Source: Deroplatys truncata
Taxonomy: Eukaryota; Arthropoda; Insecta; Mantodea; Mantidae
Direction of reading: 5' to 3'
NCBI GenBank assembly: GCA_030765065.1
Contig: CM060989.1
Coordinates: 62,386,001 to 62,450,000, forward strand
Length of the DNA: 64,000 nucleotides
Positions within the stretch are counted from its first letter, which is position 1. Each line of letters starts with the position of its first letter. Both the position numbers and the translations under genes were made by a program. A model generated the notes under the pieces. The model was not told the origin of the DNA and searched no databases. It worked only from the letters and a program-made list of their open reading frames with translations. This document shows positions 11,280 to 22,085 of the stretch, piece after piece.

Positions 11280-11560
11280 GAACACCCCGGAGGCTAGGGG
11301 TCCAATGAATAGGGCCTGGGTGGCTATAAAGAGTTCAATCTGGAAACATTAGGGACGCCTTCTGTGCTTGCGCCTGTCACCATCCGAATCTGGTTTCCCT
11401 TCAGGCACTCCCCTCATCCCTCCTTCCTCCGTCCCTCCCTCCCAGGGGCCACGATAGAATCACAAGGGGCCGAATGTCCTGTGCTTTGCCCCGTGTCGGA
11501 GGTCCCTCCGTTCCTCAGTACCTATACTTTCTTCCTAATTAAAATTGCAAATTTTGGATC
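11280..11560 (+). repeat. SINE family 1 body fragment
   Basis: The cggaggctaggggtcc, ctggaaacattagggac and tgcgcctgtcaccatccg blocks line up in order with the body of the minus-strand SINE at 60640-61095. Together with 10838-10900 it suggests the family 5 SINE inserted into an older family 1 copy. Confidence 0.55.
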
Positions 11561-11820
11561 CAGCTAAAATTTTAATCCGGAATTTTGGTTTGGAAGCAGT
11601 TACGTTAATCACAAGAATAGAGAAATGATCATACTAAGTTCCACGAAAGGTTAAGACTATTCCATGAATAATAATTTAACATTGTTTAAAATTATGATTA
11701 TTTTCTTACTAAATAAATGAACAGTCGAGTGTGTTACGGAATACTAACCAATGCTACCAACAGTAGGAAAGAATAAATAGTGAAACTCAAAATAGATAAG
11801 CTAAAATCAAAACAAAAAAA

Positions 11821-12662
11821 TCTGATGTGTTACACTCTCATGACTTCCTCTACTCTTGTACAAACTATTTTTACAAACGCTTCTTCTCCATCTACTTCAT
11901 GTTAATCGAGATAAACATTTGCAGAAACCATCTTGTTGCTAATTTCTTGTAGGTGCAAGGGGAATTGGTAGGCTTTAAGCGATAGCCAATCTTTTAAGAG
12001 CTGGTTGTTATGTGGATCATTTCATTTTCTTTGCATATCCAGAACATAAAAAAAACCGAATAACAAATTCACGTTTGAGAAAAACTATTGGAAAATTGAA
12101 AGAAATAACAAGGAATATCTCGGAAATGGTTCACTTGACAAAAAAAAATGTATATGACATAAATTGTGTGCTTTAACGAGATATACATTTTTTATGTACA
12201 CAATGGTTATCTTATCTCTTACGGTTTACTAGTTATGCAAAAGCCATTCACAATGAAGAGAACTTTTGGGGTCATTACCAGAAAATTCAATATATAAGTT
12301 CACTTGTAAAGAAAATATCTTAAACATATGACATTTAATCAAAATCGTTAGAGCCATTTTTCAGAAAATCAACATTTTCGAAACATTTTCCATGTAAAGG
12401 GTAATCTGGGGTCGGGGGATTTTCTTGAAAATCTTTGTGTCGCATCTTTGAAACATATTGAACCTAAATACCAAGTTTGGTATTTATCCGACATTTGTTT
12501 TTGAGTTATGCTGTTCATAGATACACACGCGGACCTTTTTCTAAAAAATGCTTTTTTGGATTCAGGGGGCCTCAAAACATGTATTTCTGCTGATATCTCG
12601 GTATCGAATTTTTGGGTGGAATGCAATACTTCCCCCACTTACTATACGTAGTACAGAAAGTA
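11821..12662 (+). mobile_element. Family A Helentron-like element, complete
   Basis: It starts tctgatgtgttacactctcatgac after an A-run and ends with a mutated hairpin cacttactatacgtagtacagaaag. The microsatellite is minimal (about three CA units), so this is an unexpanded copy. Confidence 0.85.
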
Positions 12663-12700
12663 AGTAAGGTAATTTATTTTATCCCTTCCAATTACAAATA

Positions 12701-12701
<1 letters not shown>

Positions 12702-12735
<34 letters not shown>
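12702..12735. repeat. (TA)n microsatellite
   Basis: About 17 TA units. They could be the simple-repeat tail of the possible LINE end to the right. Confidence 0.9.
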
Positions 12736-12737
<2 letters not shown>

Positions 12738-13785
12738 GTATAATCTGTACCCCCGAATTTGTTTAAAATTGGTAACATATACAATTAACATCCGTGTTGT
12801 TTGTGTATATGTACCTTACGTTTTATAAGTATGTTTGCCTCCAAGTCTAACTTGAATTAGATTTCCGTAAATTATCCACGTCGTCATTATCATTTTTTAA
12901 ATCCTTACTTTCTTTGATGATTTTTCTTCACCATTTCTGTCTAACTTTCCCTGCGTATTTACCTATTTGTTTGATAAACTACTTCCTTTGGTTCCCAAAA
13001 AGCTTTATATGCCACATCTCTACGTATAACTTTTCCCACTTTTTGTTCCATGTTTCCTCTCTCCAGATTAGTAGGGAAAGTAAAAATCAGACTTTTTTTT
13101 AATAGCATAATGTATTTGGAGATTTTCTTTTTTTTAATATACATTGATTAAAAACATAATTTTCAAAATGAAAGTTGCAATCTATGGAAATTAAACTAGA
13201 TGTTGAGGTAGTAGGATTTCGTAACTTATCCTTGCTCCCAATATTCGAGATGGATGCCGTAGGTTATTAATCACTGCATACTGATATCATTACGGCTTAT
13301 TAACAACCTGAGGTTTTATCCGATAAATGTCTTCCATGCAAAATATTATAAGGTAAACGATCCTGAATGGTCATATCCGAGGCATCGCTAAATGTTATTT
13401 ATTCGTCAAGATCAAATACACGGCGTATGAATGGAATAGTCTCCCACAAATATAAAAATATAAACCAATTGGCACTCTCAAGCCACGGCGCTGCAGCTCT
13501 AGAGAAATTGGATAAACAAATCTGGAACTGTCCATTTAAAAGCATTGCTGTCAAGCGTAAACAAATTTTGTTTAGCCTTCTCCGCTCTCACCAGTTTCTT
13601 TACTTTCTTATGGTTTTGGAACAAGAAGAACTATTGTTTTGTTCTGCAGTACTCTTTGAAGTCCGGACACAGAATTTCCTTTCAATGATTTCTAAAAGAA
13701 AGTGCAAAGTAATGCATTTCGAAATGAGAAAATGCTAAGCTACATGCAATGTACTACACTACTAAACTAGATGTAAAAGTATAGT
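12736..13785. other. Unassigned; possible LINE tail
   Basis: On the minus strand 12960-13070 is open and reads NLERGNMEQKVGK, then VIRRDVAYKAFWEPK, a basic stretch resembling LINE ORF2 C-termini, followed by an AT-rich stretch ending in (TA)n. This is only suggestive. A 123-codon plus-strand frame at 13367-13738 has no recognisable domain. Confidence 0.3.
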
Positions 13786-15337
13786 AAAAATCTAATGTGA
13801 CACACTCAAATGACTTTTATTACTTTCTCCACTACATATAGTAAGTAGGGAAAGTATTGTATTCCACCCAAAATTCGATACCAAGATTTCACCGGAAATA
13901 CATGTTTTGAGACCCCCTGAATAAATGAAAAGCAGTTTTGGAAACATGTCCGTGTGTGTCTTTTAACAGTATAACTCAGAAACGAACAGTCGGATAAACA
14001 CCAAACATGGTATTTAGGTTCAGTATCTTCCAGAGATGCAACACGAAGGTTTTCAAGAAAATCCCCCACCCCAGATTACCCTTTAGATGGAACATTTTTC
14101 GAAAATTTTAATTTTCTAGGAATGACTCTAACGATTTTGATTAAAATATCATATGTTTAAGATATTTTCATGACAAATGAAATGTATATCTTGAATTTTC
14201 TGGGAATGCCTGCAAAATATTCTTCATGGTGCATTTATTTGCATAACTGATAGACAAAATGTTACTACACAAAAAATGTAGATCGCGTTAAAACACACAA
14301 TTTATGTCTTATACATTTTTTTTTATTGAGTGAACCATTTTCGAGATATTGCTTGTTATTCCCTTAAATTTTCCAATACTTCAAATGCGAATTCGTTATT
14401 CATATTTTTTATGTCCTGGACATGCAAAGAGAATTGAATTCGCCACATAGCAACCAGCTCTTAAAAGATTTGACTATTGCTTAAATCCTACCATATTCCC
14501 CTTACACCTACAAGAAAATTAGCAATAAGATTAACATCTCGATTAACATGAAGCATATGGAGAATAAACGTTTGTAAAAATAGTTTGTATAAGAGTAGAG
14601 AAAGTCATGTGAATGTAACACATCAGATTCTTTTCTATCTACTACATTTCAATCCAAATAAATCTCTGCAGAAATATCTATATTACACATTTCGTTATAG
14701 ATGCAAAGGAAACAACGATAGTCAAATATTTTAAGGAACTGGACGCTATACGCTGGCCTTATAATTCCATACTGTTTCCATGCAATCGCGAGAAACAACT
14801 GAAAATTGACGAGACTTAAAAAGAGTAAGTAATGAACAATTCGAGACTTTAATAACGAATATCTCGTAAATGGCTTATGCCACAAAAAAAACTTGTTGGG
14901 AATAACTGTGTGTTTTAAAGGGATCTACAATTTTTGTGTAGTACATTTTCGTCTATCGCTTACGTTTACCAGTTATACAAGATTATACAAAATTCCTTCC
15001 AAATATAGAGCACTTCCTAGGATATTCCCAGAAAATTCAAGATATACACTTAATTTGTCATGTAAATACCTTTAATATATATCGTATTTTAATAAAAATC
15101 GTAAAAGCCAATTTTAGAAAATTAACATTTTCGAAAAATGTTACATACAAAGTGTAGTCTGGTGTGGGGAGGTTTTCTTCAAAATCTTCGTGTCGCATCT
15201 TTGGAAGTTACTGAACCTAAATACCAAATTTGGTATTTAAATTTTTTTTTATTCAGGGTCTCAATACATGCATTTCCGGTGAAATCCTTGAATCAATTTT
15301 TTGGGTGGAATGCAATACCTCCTGGTACAGAAAGTAA
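13786..15337 (+). mobile_element. Family B copy interrupted by family A
   Basis: The 5' end (tctaatgtgacacactcaaatg) is at 13786. The sequence resumes after the inserted family A copy at 14628 (tctatctactacatttcaatcc) and runs through ccatactgtttccatgcaatcg and the conserved gtgaaatccttgaatc block to a 3' end gtacagaaagtaaaaa. It is one of the most complete B copies and shows that B shares the family A terminus (agaaagtaaaaa). Confidence 0.75.
13819..14627 (-). mobile_element. Family A Helentron-like element inside family B
   Basis: The left end is tactttctccactacatatag and the right end gtgaatgtaacacatcaga. It abuts the B 5' end at that element's own actttt motif, so the junction looks like a subterminal motif joined to a subterminal motif. 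The GT tract is short (about 13948-13958). Confidence 0.85.
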
Positions 15338-15344
15338 AAACTAC

Positions 15345-15725
15345 CGAACAAGATAGTTCCGTGGTAGCGTTTGCGGCTCGCATTAAGGTCCTGGGTTCGA
15401 TTCCCGTCTACACTGGCTTTGGGTTTTTCGTGGTTTTCCCTGATCGGTATGCGAATACTGGTGGTCCTTTTCCTTCTCATGTTTCAGGAGCGCTTCTAGG
15501 TTTCATGGTGGGCTGCTTGGTCGACGGGTCGTTCATCGCCCGCCATAGGCAGATCCAGCATTGGAATGAATCTGCGAATCTGGAGCTGTTAGAGACTTTC
15601 GCGCGTCTCTGTGGCCTGTTTGTGGCTTCCTGCGTTTCCTTCACTTCGTCCCTTCCTCCTTGGGGTCGAGCCACAACAGAACTATGCAGGTCGCAGTTTG
15701 CAAGGGGTCCCTATCAGTTGTAGAA
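15345..15725 (+). mobile_element. tRNA-derived SINE (family 1)
   Basis: Box A is tagttccgtggtagcg and box B ggttcgattcccg, spaced as in a Pol III type 2 promoter. The core gggtttttcgtggttttccc follows. The body (tgcttggtcgacgggtcgttc, tctctgtggcctgt, catgcaggtcgcagt-like end) is shared with 25385-25880. It lies directly after the 3' end of a family B copy. Confidence 0.8.
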
Positions 15726-15734
15726 CCTATACCT

Positions 15735-16290
15735 ATAATAAGTAGAAAAAGTATTGAATTTTAACCAAAAACTTGATATGGAGAGTACATTGGAAATACA
15801 CCTTTGGAGGTATCCTGGGAAAAAACTATTTTTAGAAAAAACCTACCTGTGTCTCCGTGTGTCTGTATACAACTGAAAAGGCGGTTAGAAACCAAACCTG
15901 GTATTTAAGTTCTGTATGTACCAAGGATGCGATACGTGGATTTTCAAGAGAATCCGGCCACACTAATATAGCCTTGAAAATTTTATCGTTTTTTTTATAT
16001 TCTCAAAGTGGCTTTAATAGTTTTGGTTAAAATTTACATCTGTGTGAAAAAAATGTATATCTTAAATTTAATACGAGTAGCCCTGATGACCTCCTCATCT
16101 GTAAAACACACAACTAATTTCAAATAAATTTTCGTGGCATCACCCATTTCCGAGATGTCCGTTATTATTGGTTTGAATTTTTCAATAATATTGTTACTTT
16201 TTAAAGTGCTGTTACTGTTCAGTTGTTTCTCTTGAAGTCAGGAAAAGAGTAAGGAATTTCAAGGCCAGGATATAGCGACCCACTTTGGGT
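15735..16290 (-). repeat. Old family B copy, diverged
   Basis: The 3' block (ataataagtagaaaaagtattg), a degenerate GT tract (tgtgtctccgtgtgtctg) and gatttccgagatgtccg-type B blocks are recognisable, but divergence is high. The 5' end is missing. Confidence 0.6.
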
Positions 16291-16391
16291 ATCGGCTATC
16301 AATTCCGTTTCCTCTCTCTCTCTCCCCATTGTACGCATCCTACAAAAGCAATCTACATCCGATTTCTGATCGTCTGTAAGGGCGTTAATAG

Positions 16392-17200
16392 TGAAGAAGG
16401 TTATGTTGTATTATTATTTTGCCCCACGTTGGGCGCCAATTTGAAGAAGGTTATTTTGTTGTATTTATATTCTTTCAGAGACATGAATGTCTTATCAGGG
16501 AGTGGTGCGACTGAAGAATGTAGGCTTACACAGATTATAATTTTACTTCGCTTCTTTTATTAATGCTTGATACGATTAAATAACACTTCACTGATATAGA
16601 GAGCTGTGAGATTTTTTTTGATTAATTAATTGCACTTTTTAACACGTAAAACTCTTTTCGTCTCACACGAATACGTATTAAATTTCTCGAGGACCCATCT
16701 CGCGTTCGGTTAGGAACACTGTCTACAAGCAACGCGTCCAGTTATGAGCGCTGTCTACAAGCAACTGACTTCTGAATTTGTAAATTTTGCTCCATTTTGG
16801 TTTCTGATTGGCTATTCCTAGTCCAATAGAATACCTCCATTTAACTAAAGCTTTTCTGGTTGTTGATTGGCTATTTTATAAACTCTCACTAAAATTACAT
16901 TATTGCTTCCAAGAATCACAAGTAGCATTATTAAACTTTCAAATTCATTATTGCCTCAAGGTTACCTTATTGTTAGCAACGTTTAACCTATTATTCTCAC
17001 AGCTCCTACATTATTAAATTACGTAATACATTCACTTAACATTATTACACATGTATACAATAATATAACGTATATAATGACTGTAATATACACTTTCATA
17101 TATTGTTACATACACATATTGCTTTAAGGCGGGCTGTTATTGAATTTATATATTATATAATTAGACTGAAATCATTTAAGTGTTAAAAATACTGCTTCAA
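16392..17200 (-). mobile_element. Solo LTR (family L), 809 bp
   Basis: On the minus strand it starts TGAAGCAGTATTTTTAACAC and ends CCTTCTTCA, the canonical TG...CA. The flanks atag (left) and atgg (right) are a plausible degraded 4-bp target duplication. It contains CCAAT-like tccaatagaata, AATAAA-type signals and tgtaagcctacattcttc. A primer-binding-site-like GGCGCCCAACGTGGGGC lies near its 3' end, between two copies of aaccttcttca. No gag or pol is adjacent. Sisters are 22441-23436 and 42275-43230. Confidence 0.8.
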
Positions 17201-17599
17201 TGGGCGCGACTTAAGATATCCGCTGGCGCCTCCTTCACCCTTAGTGTGTTGAAGGAGTAAGGTGGCTGTAGCTTGCCTGTTTAAAACATGTAGATATCCA
17301 ATTTATACGAGAACCTGTAACTGATGTTTGAGGATTAAAATGCTAACATCTCGAGAACTCACTCATATTTCCAAACAGACATTTACTGCATACTGGTAAT
17401 TAACCTCGCGAAAGTTCCACAAAAATCGGTCGCCTTGCCTCATGTATGCCTATTCGTAATTTTCCAATGAGTTGACATAGGTATGCTTATTGGTGCGATA
17501 CACAGCACAAGGCGTGATAGCACCTACAAAGTGACACCAATATAATGAAGTCATCAAGTACTCTAGAAACGATAACAAATTTGGTTTGTACAGTGAAGC
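17201..17599. other. Unassigned spacer
   Basis: No motif or repeat is recognised between the solo LTR and a degraded Helentron-like fragment. Confidence 0.35.
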
Positions 17600-18015
17600 C
17601 GTGTTGATTTCCTCCTGTCGTTTCTGTACCTACAACGAAATGTATTATATAACTATTCCTGAAAACGTTTATCTCGATTAATATGAAGTAGGTAGAAAAG
17701 AAAGCATTCGTAATATAGTTTGTAGAGCTGTATAAGAATAAAAGATAATAAGTAGCCATACGGTACCAAGTGGTAAGTCACTATTCGTTTCTTTTGTTTC
17801 TTTCTTTTGTGGTCATGCAAGGAGTATGACTTTTCAAAGCCCGCTTTCTAAAAATCAGACTATCGCTTTTGTCTAAGGCATCTTTACAATACCTACAACA
17901 GAAATGTAAATGTGTAACGAAATTAATTAACAAGAACTAAATGAACAAGATTTTGTAAGAATAGTTTGTAGAAGCGTGAGTATAGACAGTCATGTGAATG
18001 CAAAACATCAGATTT
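17600..18015 (-). repeat. Diverged Helentron-like fragments (B/C type)
   Basis: There are two successive 5' portions. Bases 17620-17760 carry acctacaacgaaatgtatt and tatctcgattaatatgaagtagg. Bases 17790-18015 carry cctacaacagaaatgtaaatg and end gtcatgtgaatgcaaaacatcaga. The acctacaac block recurs at 47640-47680 and defines a third subfamily (C). Confidence 0.55.
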
Positions 18016-18039
18016 TTTTAAGTGGTAAGTCGCTACCCA

Positions 18040-18176
18040 GTTTTTTCTCTCTCTCTCTCGTCATAGAAGGAACGGATTTTTTAAGCCATCACATAGCAAC
18101 CAGCTTTTAAAATATTTGACCATTGTTTCAGCCTACTGTATTTTTCTAGTACATAGAATGAAATTAGTAATAAAAA
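18040..18176 (-). repeat. Family A-like fragment
   Basis: The acatagcaaccagctttt and aaaatatttgaccattg blocks match the middle of family A, but the 5' end is cut where the next plus-strand copy begins. Confidence 0.55.
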
Positions 18177-18867
18177 TCTGATGTGTTACACTCACATGAC
18201 TTTCTCTACCCTTGTACAAACTATTTTTACAAACGCTTATTCTCCATATGCTTCATGTTAATTGAAATATCGAGATGTCAACCTTATTGCTAATTTTCTT
18301 GTAGATGCAATGGGAATTGGTAGGCTTTAAGCGATAGTCAAATATTTTAAGAGCTGGTTGCTATGTGGCACATTCCATTCTCTTTGCATATCCAGGACAT
18401 AAAAAAAATGAATAACGAATTTGAGAAAAAGTATAAGTATCGGAAAATTTAAGGGAATAACAAGCAATATCTCGAAAATGGTTCACTCAACAAAAAAATG
18501 TGTATGACATAAATTGTGTATTTTAACGCGATCTACATTTTTTGTGGAGTAAAATTTTGTCCATCTCTTATGGTTTACCAGTTATGCTAAAGTCATTCAC
18601 AATGCAGAATACTTTTGCAGACATTCCCAGAAAATTCGAGATATACATTTCATTTGTCATGAAACTATGTTAAACATCTGATATTTTAATCAAAATCGTT
18701 ATAACCATGTTTGAGAAAATTAAAATTTTCGAAAAATTTGTTAGTGGATAACTCTTAGATCGAAATGTGGCGGATTTTCTTGAAAACCTTGGTGTCAAAT
18801 CTCTGGAAGATACTGAACCTAAATACCAAGTTTGGTGTTTATCCGACTGTTCGTTTCTGAGTTATGC
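18177..18867 (+). mobile_element. Family A Helentron-like element, 3'-truncated
   Basis: It starts tctgatgtgttacactcacatg and runs to gagttatgctgtt, the position just before the microsatellite, where a SINE begins. The microsatellite, conserved block and hairpin are absent beyond the SINE. Confidence 0.8.
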
Positions 18868-18868
18868 T

Positions 18869-19247
18869 GTTAGGCTTCTAGGTCTCATCCCTGTAACCAT
18901 ACCATCTTGCTTCGTCACGTGTCCGCAGAGACCCTAGCGCATAGCAACTGGATCTTCTACTTCGTGCTCTGCAGATGGCATTAGGGTGCCGTCCAGTCTA
19001 CCTGCTTTCATTGTCTTTGGATAGATGGCACAGCATTCGCCATTACCATCTATTTTTCATTTTTACTATTGTTTTGGAACTTTGGGTCGTGGTATTGAAT
19101 ATCCAATCCGGTATTTACCCTAATGGCTGAGGAAAACCACAAAAAAAGACTCAGTCAGATTGGTCGAACCACGGGATTTGAACACGGGCCTCCCAAATGC
19201 CGGTCACAGACGTAACCGCCTCAGCTATCCCGCTCGGTATATTAAGC
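18869..19247 (-). mobile_element. tRNA-derived SINE (family 2)
   Basis: On the minus strand box A is atagctgaggcggttacg and box B gtgttcaaatcccgtgg, a perfect GTTCRANNCC. The body has taccggattggatattcaat, aggtagactggacggcacc and a 3' end atgagacctagaagcct. It aligns end to end with the plus-strand copy at 41011-41410, which defines the family and its length of about 380-400 bp. Confidence 0.85.
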
Positions 19248-19261
19248 TTTTATAAGAATTT

Positions 19262-19345
19262 CGTGGTCCCGAGCTCAGTCAGTAGAGCGTTTGCCTGCTG
19301 TGTAAGGAGTCTCGGATTCGATTCCTGACTGGGATTGAAGGATTT
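19262..19345 (+). repeat. tRNA-like SINE head (family 3)
   Basis: It reads cgagctcagtcagtagagcg (box A) and ggattcgattcctgac (box B), matching the head of the SINE at 6196-6424 including the cctgctgtgtaaggag arm. Only the head remains, and the 3' side runs into a T-run and a family A end. A functional tRNA is unlikely because the acceptor arms do not pair. Confidence 0.65.
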
Positions 19346-19357
19346 TTTTTTTCACTT

Positions 19358-19516
19358 TCTCTACTACGCATAGTAAGCAGGGGAAGTATTGCATTCCACC
19401 CAAAAAATTATGTTCATATTTCATTGGAAATACGTTTTGAGGCCCCCTGGAACAAAAAAGAGGAGCTTTAGAAAATTGTTCTCGTGTGTGTATCTGTGAA
19501 CAGCATAACTCAAAAA
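19358..19516 (-). repeat. Family A 3' end fragment
   Basis: The hairpin end (cactttctctactacgcatag) and the conserved block up to gaacagcataactcaaaaa are present. The copy is broken there by the start of the next plus-strand family A element. Confidence 0.8.
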
Positions 19517-19517
19517 A

Positions 19518-20342
19518 TCTGATGTGTTACACTCACCTGACTTTCTCTACTCTTGTACAAACTATTTTTACAAACGCTTATTCTCCTTATGCTTCATGTT
19601 AATCGAGATGTTAATCTTATTGCTAATTTTCTTGTAGTTGCAAGGGGAATTGGTAGACTTTAAGCGATAGTCAAATATTTTAAGAGCTGGTTGCTATGTG
19701 GAGTATTCCATTCTCTTTGCATTACCAGGATAAGAAAAAAGAATAACGAGTTCCCATTTGAGAAAAAGTATAAGTATTGCAAAACTTAAGGGAATAACAA
19801 GCAATATCTCGAAAATGGTTCACTCAACAAAAAAATATATGACATAAATTGTGTATTTTAATGCGATCTACATTTTTGTGTAGTAAAATTTTGCCTATTT
19901 CCTATGGTTTACCAGTTATGCAAAAGTTGTTCACAATGAAGAATACTTTTGGAGACATTACCATAAAATTCGAGATATACATTTTGTTTGTCATGAAAGT
20001 ATCGTAAGTATATGATACTTTAATCAAAATCGTTAGAGCCACTTACATTTTCGAAAAAGTTCCATGTAAAGCGTAATCTGGGGAAGGGGGATTTTCTTAA
20101 AAACCTTCGTGTCGCATCTCTGGAAGATACTGAACCTAAATACCAAGTTTGGTGTTAATCCAACTGTTGGTTTCTGAGTTATGCTGTTCACAGACAGACA
20201 CACACACGGACATGTTTCCAAAAATACCTTTTTTGGATTCAGGGGGTCTCAAAACATGTATTTCCGGTGAAATCTCGGTATCGAATTTTTGGGTGGAATA
20301 CAACACTTCCCCTACTTACTATACGTAGTAGAGAAAGTAAAA
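19518..20342 (+). mobile_element. Family A Helentron-like element, complete
   Basis: It starts tctgatgtgttacactcacc and ends tactatacgtagtagagaaag. It has a short CA tract near 20198-20206. It begins inside the cataactcaaaaa segment of the opposite-strand fragment to the left, with no duplicated target visible. Confidence 0.87.
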
Positions 20343-20464
20343 ATGTTATCTCTAATACACACCATTTATTTCAAATAATCTTTTTCTGACATAAGGCATT
20401 TCTAAGATATCCGTTACTAATGCTTTGAATTGTTAAATATTTTGTCATTCTTTTAAAGTTCTGC

Positions 20465-20650
20465 CGAAAGCGAGGCCTTCTAATCCCAAGGTCGCGGGCT
20501 CAAACCCGGCCCAGACCGATAGTTTTTAAGTGTGCTTAAAACCGACAGCCCCATGTTAATAGATTTACTAGCATGTAAAAGAACTGTGGGACGAAATTCC
20601 AGCACACCGGCAGCGCAGATATGATTCTGACCATTAACAGCGTCAAATTA
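20465..20650 (+). mobile_element. 5'-truncated tRNA-derived SINE (family 6)
   Basis: Box B-like cgggctcaaacccggcc is followed by a body with gtgcttaaaaccgacagc, gatttactagcatgtaaaag and gaattccagcacaccggc-like blocks, ending gcgtcaaattaac. Box A is degenerate or missing. The surrounding sequence is family B on both sides. Confidence 0.65.
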
Positions 20651-20820
20651 ACAATATACAATTTTTTTCGACAGCGATTGTACCCAAAGAGGAAGCAAGC
20701 TCAATTATAACATTCAGTTCTTAAACATTTCACTATCACTATTCACTTGGCATTTATAATTAAATTCTAATGTAGTTATGTCTGCAAATGTTATCTCGAT
20801 TGAAATGAAACGAAAAAAAA

Positions 20821-21478
20821 TCTGATGTGTTGCACTCATATGACTTTCTCTACTCGTGTACAACCTATTTTTACAAACGCTTATTCTCCATATGCTTCAT
20901 GTTAATCGAGATGTTAATCTTATTACTAATTTTCTTGTAGATGCAAGGGGAATTGGTAGGCTTTAAGCGATAGTCAAATATTTTAAGAGCTGGTTGCTGT
21001 GTGGGGCATTCCATTCTCTTCGCATGTGCAGGATATAAAAAAAAATTACCATCTAAGAAAAAGTATAGAAAAATTCAAACAAATAACAAGGAATATCTCG
21101 GAAATGGTTCACTCCACAAAAAAAATGTGTATGACATAAATGGTGTGTTTTAATGAGATTTTTTGTGTAGTAAAACTTTTGTGTATCTCTTACAGTTTAC
21201 CAGTTATACGAAAGTCATTCTGAATGAAGGTAACTTTGGGGACATTCCCAGAAAATTCAAGATATACATTTCATTTTCCATGAAAATATCTTAAACATAC
21301 GATGCTTTAAACAAAATCGTTGGAGCTATTTTTGAGAAAATCAAAATTTTTAAAAAATGTTCCATAAAAAGCGTAGTCTGGTGTGGGAGGATTTACTTGA
21401 AAATTCTTGTGTCGCATTTTTAAAAGATACTGAAACTAAATACCAAGTTTGGTATATATCCTATTTTTTGAGTTATAG
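20821..21478 (+). mobile_element. Family A Helentron-like element, 3'-truncated
   Basis: It starts tctgatgtgttgcactcatatg and ends near tttttgagttatag, just before the microsatellite position. Family B sequence resumes after it, so the copy either inserted truncated or lost its 3' end. Confidence 0.8.
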
Positions 21479-21542
21479 TTTTTATACCCATTAATAAATA
21501 ATAGAGGATAGAGAATGTTATTTGCATGTAACAAATCCGGTT

Positions 21543-22085
21543 TTTATTGTTATAATGATCCTTGAAGAGCGGGGAAGACGGAGTTGAAACTTAAGTGGGA
21601 CAGAGCACGTACAAGATACGAAGCCGGGATTGACAGGTAAGATAGAAATATGTACGTACATGACCTCCGTCGACCGGCGGCATGGCGACCACAAAAGACG
21701 CGACCTCGTGCAAAGAACGCCGTTAAGTTGAAGCTGCAGTGTAGGTGTGTATTTGCGTACGGACGTAGCGTGGCATTTGGCAACCAGAAGCGGGAGCACA
21801 TCAAAGCCCGGCATTGTGAGAGCCTTATGTGTGTGTGGGTGGCAACACTGAGATGACAGACTGACGGACAGCTATTACACTGCGTTTATCGCAACACACT
21901 GCCCATGTTATGAATGAACCGCCGCCTCGTCTACCTTCCGGGAACCCTTCAGCCAGCTTCCTTACCCCCATCATAATCGTCTTCCTGTGATACATCCGTC
22001 ATTAATATAAAGAAACCTGCATCTGAAGCCAGGGACGTACGAAAAGAGTACCTTTGGGGTGCTGAAACAGGAAGTCAATCATGCC
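21543..22085. other. Unassigned, comparatively GC-rich region
   Basis: It has a higher GC content than its neighbours. Open frames exist on both strands (for example 21518-21814 minus) but none shows a recognisable motif. It may be single-copy sequence or an unknown repeat. Confidence 0.35.

Larger units (their letters stand above)
20345..21541 (-). mobile_element. Family B copy interrupted by SINE and family A
   Basis: The B pieces are 20345-20464 (ctaagatatccgttactaatg), 20650-20806 (attcagttcttaaacattt, tatctcgattgaaatgaa) and 21482-21541 (ataatagaggatagagaatg, 5' end). A 5'-truncated SINE and a family A copy fill the gaps. Confidence 0.65.

Noticed and set aside
13367-13738. 123-codon plus-strand open frame
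   Set aside because: It has no recognisable domain, no neighbouring exon-like signals and no supporting context. One frame of this length is expected by chance in 64 kb.
15301-15723. 140-codon plus-strand open frame
   Set aside because: It overlaps the tRNA-derived SINE at 15345-15725, and the translation simply follows the SINE body. Matching frames in other copies are broken.
19262-19345. Possible functional tRNA gene (also minus strand 6350-6424)
   Set aside because: Box A and box B are good, but the acceptor strands do not pair and the sequence continues into a SINE body, so these are SINE heads.
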